DNA of 6,484 nt, taken from assembly GCA_964001155.1 (NCBI GenBank), contig CAXFCD010000084.1, positions 1 to 6,484 of the forward strand, written 5' to 3'. The translations under genes were made by a program, and so were the position numbers. This DNA is from CAXFCD01 sp964001155. GTDB taxonomy: Bacteria; Fidelibacterota; Marinisomatia; Marinisomatales; UBA1611. Of the stretch, positions 1 to 5,300 are shown in pieces (position 1 is the stretch's first letter; each line of letters begins with the position of its first letter). The notes beneath the pieces were generated by a model. It did no database searches and was not told where the DNA came from. It worked only from the letters and a program-made list of their open reading frames with translations.

Positions 1-350
1 GGTTAAAGTAGTTCCTTCCGGATCTTCGGAATCTGTCCCGTCTAAATAAAAAAATGTTTGGCAGCCACCACTTAATGAGAGGTTATCACCAGCTTCTGCT
101 ATTGGGCTCAAATTATCTAAAACGGTTACTGAAACCGTATCCTTATCTATACAATAATCATCATCTACTTCCAACTCAAATCGAAAAACACCACCGGCAT
201 GACTGTCATCAAAATTAACTATACAAATTGTGTTGCCTTGCATTATTGATATACCACCATCCAAGGAACGCCAATTATAATCTAAATTCGATATGTTATC
301 ATCTATAGATCCGGACCCATCCAAGATTACTGAAATTAAGTTTGTGGAAA
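1..350. repeat. Mosaic long direct repeat, left copy
   Basis: Aligns without gaps to 6135-6484 at a constant offset of 6134. Bases 1-99 and 277-350 are identical to the partner by direct comparison. Bases 100-276 differ at about 67 of 177 positions by my hand count. It encodes PKD domain D and the start of A' in the left gene. The repeat reaches the window edge, so its true extent is unknown. Confidence 0.93.
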
Positions 351-1317
351 TATCTTCACCTGCATCTGCAATGGGCGCTTCATCATTCACATATTCTATT
401 TCAACGGTGTCTATATCTTCGTTTGTCCCATCGGAAACGGTTAATTGAAATCTTAAATCTTTGTCTGTTGTAAAACTGGGAAAATTAAAGGTCGGCTGGG
501 CAGACGTTGAATTTTCTAAATTGGTAATGTACCCATCTAAGGAGATCCAACTATAGGTGAGTGTTCCACCATCCGGATCTACGGAACTTGTGCCATCTAA
601 CAAAAGCGTATCATTACACCCGCTGCTCAATTCCATATCACTCCCTGCATCGGCAACGGGACACATGTCTGCAAGACAGGTCACTGTGACTGTATCTTTA
701 TCAGAACAATATCCATTTGCATCGGTGACTTTCAATTCAATCCTGAATTCAGTATCTACCGTTAAATCCAATGGATGTTCGAAATATGGTTTTGATTTGG
801 TGGATTGTCCCGATGAAATTGTAATGCCTTCATCAAGAACGGTCCATAAAAAATCAATATCGGTGCTGTCTTCAACATCAAAAGATTCTGACCCATTTAA
901 ATAAACCCTGAAATCGCTCCCACTAATACTGTATTTACAGGCTGTAAAATCAGCTCCTGCATCCGCATTAGGAACGTGATCGCCTAAAACAGTTACCACC
1001 ACGGTATCAGAACTTGAATCGCCATTTTCATCTGTCACGGTGAGTGATAAATAATAATCATAATCAATGTCAGTCTGGGGAATTTCAAAAATTAAGGTAT
1101 CTTCATCAAAATCAGTCAAGACTGCACAACCATCAATTGCGAGCCAAAGGTAACTCAGGTTATCGCCGGTTGACCCCCGGCCATCCAGGGTGACTGTTTG
1201 CGTACATCCGGAACTGACAGTTACATCATCTCCTGCATCTGCTACAGGCCCTTGGGCTAACAGGATATTTGAAAATAGAAAGGGCGCTAATAAACTAAAG
1301 CGAAATTTTTTATTCAT
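1..1317 (-). CDS. Secreted multi-PKD-domain surface protein, N-terminal part (runs off left edge)
   Basis: The frame is open from ATG at 1317-1315 to base 1 with no stop: 439 codons, with the 3' end missing. Residues 1-21 form a signal peptide (basic MNKKFR, hydrophobic core, ending LLA before Q22). PKD/Ig-like beta-sandwich domains follow, each opening with a P-x-A-[DE]-A-G motif at prolines 24, 116, 220, 315 and 405 (spacing 92, 104, 95, 90). Each continues with L-[DN]-G and, in most, a tyrosine/tryptophan strand and a D-T-V-x-V-T-V type end strand. Domains 2, 3 and 4 match domains B', C' and D' of the right-hand gene in order, and residues from 323 on match its visible start. The start was chosen because it gives a complete signal peptide 12 bp after the porV-like stop. 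There is no Shine-Dalgarno motif, as is common in Bacteroidota relatives. I infer an exported, cell-surface or released protein that continues like its paralogue to a C-terminal sorting domain. No catalytic motif is seen. Role unknown; adhesion or matrix is likely. Confidence 0.9.
   Translation of the reverse strand, partial: MNKKFRFSLLAPFLFSNILLAQGPVADAGDDVTVSSGCTQTVTLDGRGSTGDNLSYLWLAIDGCAVLTDFDEDTLIFEIPQTDIDYDYYLSLTVTDENGDSSSDTVVVTVLGDHVPNADAGADFTACKYSISGSDFRVYLNGSESFDVEDSTDIDFLWTVLDEGITISSGQSTKSKPYFEHPLDLTVDTEFRIELKVTDANGYCSDKDTVTVTCLADMCPVADAGSDMELSSGCNDTLLLDGTSSVDPDGGTLTYSWISLDGYITNLENSTSAQPTFNFPSFTTDKDLRFQLTVSDGTNEDIDTVEIEYVNDEAPIADAGEDISTNLISVILDGSGSIDDNISNLDYNWRSLDGGISIMQGNTICIVNFDDSHAGGVFRFELEVDDDYCIDKDTVSVTVLDNLSPIAEAGDNLSLSGGCQTFFYLDGTDSEDPEGTTLT
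1255..1317 (-). other. Signal peptide of left PKD protein
   Basis: Residues 1-21 have a basic N-terminus (N-K-K-F-R), then a hydrophobic stretch (FSLLAPFLFSNILLA), with likely signal peptidase I cleavage between A21 and Q22. Gln after the cleavage site is frequent in Bacteroidota-type exported proteins. There is no lipobox cysteine, so the protein is not expected to be a lipoprotein. Confidence 0.75.
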
Positions 1318-1329
1318 GAAATTAATCGT
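1318..1329 (-). other. 12-bp gap between porV-like stop and left PKD gene start
   Basis: This is the only non-coding stretch in the window. Read on the coding strand it is AT-rich, with no purine-rich Shine-Dalgarno sequence, no room for a promoter and no hairpin. The downstream gene is therefore most likely cotranscribed with the porV-like gene. Its translation is started through an AT-rich leader or by reinitiation, as is usual in Bacteroidota and relatives. Confidence 0.7.
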
Positions 1330-2349
1330 TTAAAATTCAAGGCCAATGGCAATTTGGTTGGTCTGTTTCAACACGTCATAATCCACAAAAGCATAATCCA
1401 CCCTCAAGGCCATTTTGCCCAAACGCAAATTCACACCAGCTCCGGCGCTGAAGTTGGCTGTATCATGATTCAAATGTGTCCCTGCACGGACAAAAGCCAG
1501 GTTCTGCCATCCGTATTCAATGCCCATACTGCCGTAAACAATATAATCGCTGGGCTTGATCCCGTCCATGCTGATAATTAAGCGGTGGTTGTCATTCTTC
1601 ATAAAGACACTGTTAGGGCCCATGAGCTCATTCTCGAGCCCTAATCGGAAAATCAGCGGCAAGGGAAACTTGTCTGTGATGCGCTCCAAACTCCCGTCAA
1701 CATCAATGGTGTCCGGTACCTGCACCGATAAGTCCTCTCCGGCATATTCTACCTCAGGACCAAAATTGGTAATACTCATTCCTAAAATGGTACCATAGAT
1801 CCCTGTGTCAAAGTTAGACCCAATATCATAGGATACAGTCTGCATGGCAGATTCTGCAATCTTATCCCGGATATAATTAATAGAAGTGCCAATCTTTAAA
1901 CGATCAGTTAACGAACGAGCATAAGTTGCCCTGGCTGCCATAGAGATCACATGGAAATCCTCACCGGTACCATCGGGAAATAATTCTGTCGTTACTGCCA
2001 TGGGACCACTATCTAAATAAAATAAGTGAAACCCAATAAAATCAGAAGGACCAATCCTCGTGCCATAGGTAAATACACCATGTTTAATCCCTGCTAGGTA
2101 ATTTACTTGAGAAAAATAGGCTTCCTGCTTCTGAATAAAACCGATACTGGCGGGATTATAGGGAATCCCGGAAACACCACGGCCGGAAGCAACACTGGAA
2201 CCGCCCATACCGATGGCTCTGGCTGAAGTTTCCAACTTTAAGAAACTCCCCGCAGCTGTGGCTACCTTGGTTACCACATCAGGTATATCACGGTACTGCC
2301 CAAACAGCAGGCAAGGAATCAACAATATTATGAATAAGGTCTTCTTCAT
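1330..2349 (-). CDS. PorV/PorQ-family (UPF0164-like) outer-membrane beta-barrel protein
   Basis: A complete 339-residue gene with TAA at 1332-1330. Residues 1-17 form a signal peptide (MKKTLFIILL..., ending LLFG before Q18). The family signature follows at about residues 36-70: F-L-K-L-E-T-S-A-R-A-I-G-M-G-G, then S-V-A-S-G and a Y-N-P-A-S-I-G-F element, matching the PorV 'ARA-x-x-MGGA...NPAgl' pattern. The rest shows alternating aromatic/hydrophobic strands and ends in IAIGLEF, with the C-terminal phenylalanine typical of barrels assembled by BamA. PorV is known to be the T9SS shuttle: it binds the C-terminal signal of cargo at the translocon and carries it to the attachment complex. Here the upstream gene encodes such cargo and overlaps it by 4 bp (ATGA), which suggests translational coupling and a dedicated cargo-shuttle pair. 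Many FCB genomes carry several PorV/PorQ paralogues, so this need not be the housekeeping PorV, and its partner choice is inferred. Length fits the family (roughly 300-400 residues). Confidence 0.88.
   Translation of the reverse strand: MKKTLFIILLIPCLLFGQYRDIPDVVTKVATAAGSFLKLETSARAIGMGGSSVASGRGVSGIPYNPASIGFIQKQEAYFSQVNYLAGIKHGVFTYGTRIGPSDFIGFHLFYLDSGPMAVTTELFPDGTGEDFHVISMAARATYARSLTDRLKIGTSINYIRDKIAESAMQTVSYDIGSNFDTGIYGTILGMSITNFGPEVEYAGEDLSVQVPDTIDVDGSLERITDKFPLPLIFRLGLENELMGPNSVFMKNDNHRLIISMDGIKPSDYIVYGSMGIEYGWQNLAFVRAGTHLNHDTANFSAGAGVNLRLGKMALRVDYAFVDYDVLKQTNQIAIGLEF
2299..2349 (-). other. Signal peptide of PorV-like protein
   Basis: Residues 1-17 show K2-K3, a hydrophobic core (LFIILLIPCLLF) and a small residue G17 before Q18, fitting signal peptidase I. 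Cys13 lies inside the core and is preceded by L-I-P, so it is not a lipobox. Confidence 0.75.
2346..2349 (-). promoter_or_regulatory. ATGA stop/start overlap coupling cargo gene to porV-like gene
   Basis: The TGA of the large PKD gene (2348-2346) shares bases with the ATG of the porV-like gene (2349-2347). No Shine-Dalgarno sequence lies upstream of this ATG, so reinitiation by ribosomes finishing the cargo gene is the simplest way to translate the barrel. That would link the amounts of the two proteins. The overlap is seen directly; coupling is inferred. Confidence 0.8.
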
Positions 2350-5300
2350 CTGACTATTGCGAATTTACCGATGTGGTCTTTGGTTTTTTTATCATCAAAT
2401 TGGATAATATAAAAATATAAACCTGGTGCAACTTCAGGACCATTCTGGTTATTCCCCGTTCTCAAATTCCACCAGGCATTGCCGTCAAATTCTTGCTCGT
2501 GATCGAACGTTGTCACATGTTCACCTGTGAGGGTGTAAATCGAGATTCGGCACCGTTTTGGTAAGTGGGTGAACCGGATCTTCCTGGCATTCTGGGACTC
2601 ATTAAACCGTGAACTGGCCTTGTAGGGATTGGGAACCACACGAATTGTATCCATATTTAACGTATCAGCAATGCCAACTTCTTTTCCTAATGCTGCCATG
2701 TCTGAATACCAACTATCACCGTCTACAAAAAATTTCTTAGGACTTAAAACTAATTTTTCGCCACCTCGCCAAGGGTAAGCAATACGCCATGGATTATTGA
2801 CAACACCATCTTCATTTATATCATGGTATTTTGATAAGGGTTCTTCACCCGGGTCTACTGAGCTTGTTGCTTCCCATAACATTTGTTTATACATAACAAG
2901 GTCTTGTGGACTGTAGGACTTTGTATTGTCATAGTCCCTGAAACTCGATGATGTATCCGTACTGAAGAAATCGTCAACCAGTCCAAAATTTAAATCAAAA
3001 TTGTAATTGTATTCACTTTCCCAAACACCGGCAATTTTAAGGGTATCTTCCTGCATGAGGATATCTTCTCCCCTTGTCCATACATAATCTCCCGCACCGT
3101 TATCTACCGCTTGGGGGCCTTCGTCAAGAATGCCATAATCATTACAATTCAAACCCACTTTTTTATTGGTGAGCAAATTGGTGATCCTGAATGGCGTGTA
3201 CATATACATATCCCGGCCATTTGCATCTTCCCCAAAATGAATCGAATCACCAACAGGTGAATCAAAAAATTCAATCATATAATCACCATTGAGGCGTCGC
3301 TTATAACTGGCAAGATTCGTATAAGACAATTCAGTAAGCACACCGGTTGATAAGCCAAAGATTGTGGCACTGTCCATCGGTAACGAATCAGGACTTGCCC
3401 AAGACCAGACCAGTGTATCTAATTCAATGTCAGGTGGTGAAGATGGATTTAATTTTAACTCATTCTGTATTTTAAAACGAATGCCTTTAAACTGATTCGT
3501 CCATTGTCCAACTTTATTAATAATTGCATATTCAGGCACGAAATAAGTGCCATTCTCTAAGACGGTTCCCGGCAGGCCTGAAATGGAATCTTCTTCTAAA
3601 AACCCCAGATCTTCCTGGACATAGGGTTTTGTAGTTAATGGCGATCCCTGGGAATCCTCCACTAAATAACCGTAAACATAAGGATCTTCGCAAGCCATGC
3701 CGTCCACAGCAGTTTTTCCCTGTTCTGCCTGAATTTCATACATGACTTGGTCCTGCACAATTTTTGTCCTGTCAACGATGAAATATTCCCGTATGCCGTT
3801 GCCAATGTTATTGGAGTCTGTTTTGAATAACGCTTCAATATTGGAAGCGTCAGGGAATGATATGTCTAAAGCTGTATAACCGGGGATGACTGTGATAAAA
3901 TTATGTTTCCCACTATCTCCCCTGGCAGATTCTAAACTATAATAACCGCGAGTCGGATTGGAAGAGGTTCGTATCGCTTCTCCAGCTTCATTATAATAAG
4001 TGAGTGAATCGGGACCTAAAAATTCATCAGGATTTGTGGTGGTCCATAAGGTATCTACAGAAACAATTTCATTCGCTGAAATGATGCTATAGTACACGCA
4101 ACCACCTGCATGATAAACCGAGTCAACTACGTAGGAATAATTAATCCTGTCAATTGTATCAATCAAAACTGTATCCATTGCAATGCCGAGATTTTCCATA
4201 TCCAAATCAAACGGATCAAACCCAATATCATAGGCTGTAACCGTGTATGAATATTTCACACCATCAATCACATTTGAATCCACAAAGGAATATTCGATAC
4301 CTGAATCATTTCCCAATGAAAACCTCGGAGACAACGGATCTAATCCGGAAATTGAAATTTCCCGGGTGAGGCCTGATTCACAATCTTCATCTGCATAAAT
4401 ACAATGGTCCACATCATTCTCGGCGCTTAAATCAAATTGGGCATAGGGCTTCCACCCCACAAAATGGCCATTATAATCATAGAGCCTGTCTTCATCGCTG
4501 CCCCAGGTGATACCGCCATCAATGGAACGATATAATTTATATCCTTCAAAATCAGCGTAGCCCGTTAACGAATCAACAGACGATTCAGAATCTGCATCCC
4601 AGGAAACCAGAACTCTGTTATGGTCTGCTACAGCATAAATCGCAGGACTCTCAGGGGTTGAGAAATTTGCAAAAATGACTTCTACAGAATCTTCAGAAAT
4701 GGCATTTTCCGCATCCATCACTTTCAATTTATAAATATACCGTGAATACCGCTTTGTGGGCTCCAAGTCTTCAACAGTTACAACAGAATCAGAAACAATG
4801 CTGCCGGTGGGTGTGGTCCATTCATAGGTGAGTTCTGAACTGTCAGGATCAAATGAGCCAGTCGCTGCATTTAATAGCACCGGCCTGGTACTAAATTTTG
4901 GGATACGAACTGTTTCACCGGCATCTGCTATGGGACAAATATTTTCATTTATTGTAATAAATAAGGCATCGTAACTATAACAAAGTCCATCATAGACCCT
5001 TAACATTATCTGGCGTGTTGAATCCTCCTCTAAATCAATTGGGCTTGTAAATGTTATTATTAAATCTCCTTCATCGGCATCAAAACCTTCATTACCAATC
5101 AGGTCGTCATCGGTTTCTCTATCCTTTACTCTTTCCCCAATATCCCAGACGCCATTACCCATTGTTTCAGCATCCCAATCATCATCTCCTTCACAAATAC
5201 TCTGATCAGCATTACAATCATCAAATTCATCTATGGTTAAATCAAGATCCCATGCATAATCTAATTCATTTTTATTGATGTCATAAGAACGGGATCCATT

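Noticed and set aside
1..350. Diversity-generating retroelement template/variable repeat pair.
   Set aside because: Differences in the middle are of all base types rather than confined to adenines of one copy. Both copies lie within long coding domains, and no reverse transcriptase is present in the window.
557..904. Plus-strand open frame, with a similar one at 5542-5859; the two predicted peptides resemble each other.
   Set aside because: Both lie antisense to homologous B/C PKD domains of the two real genes. Their likeness is the shadow of sense-strand homology. Neither has an export signal, motif or leader.
1354..1798. Two plus-strand open frames opposite the porV-like gene, and another at 5051-5278.
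   Set aside because: They are antisense to well-supported coding sequence and give low-complexity or unrecognisable peptides. The last is a His/Leu-rich reading of the acidic insertion.
2299..2349. Lipoprotein signal in the PorV-like protein, from Cys13.
   Set aside because: The residues before the Cys are L-I-P, not a lipobox (L-x-[AG]-C), and the following sequence stays hydrophobic to a normal signal peptidase I site.
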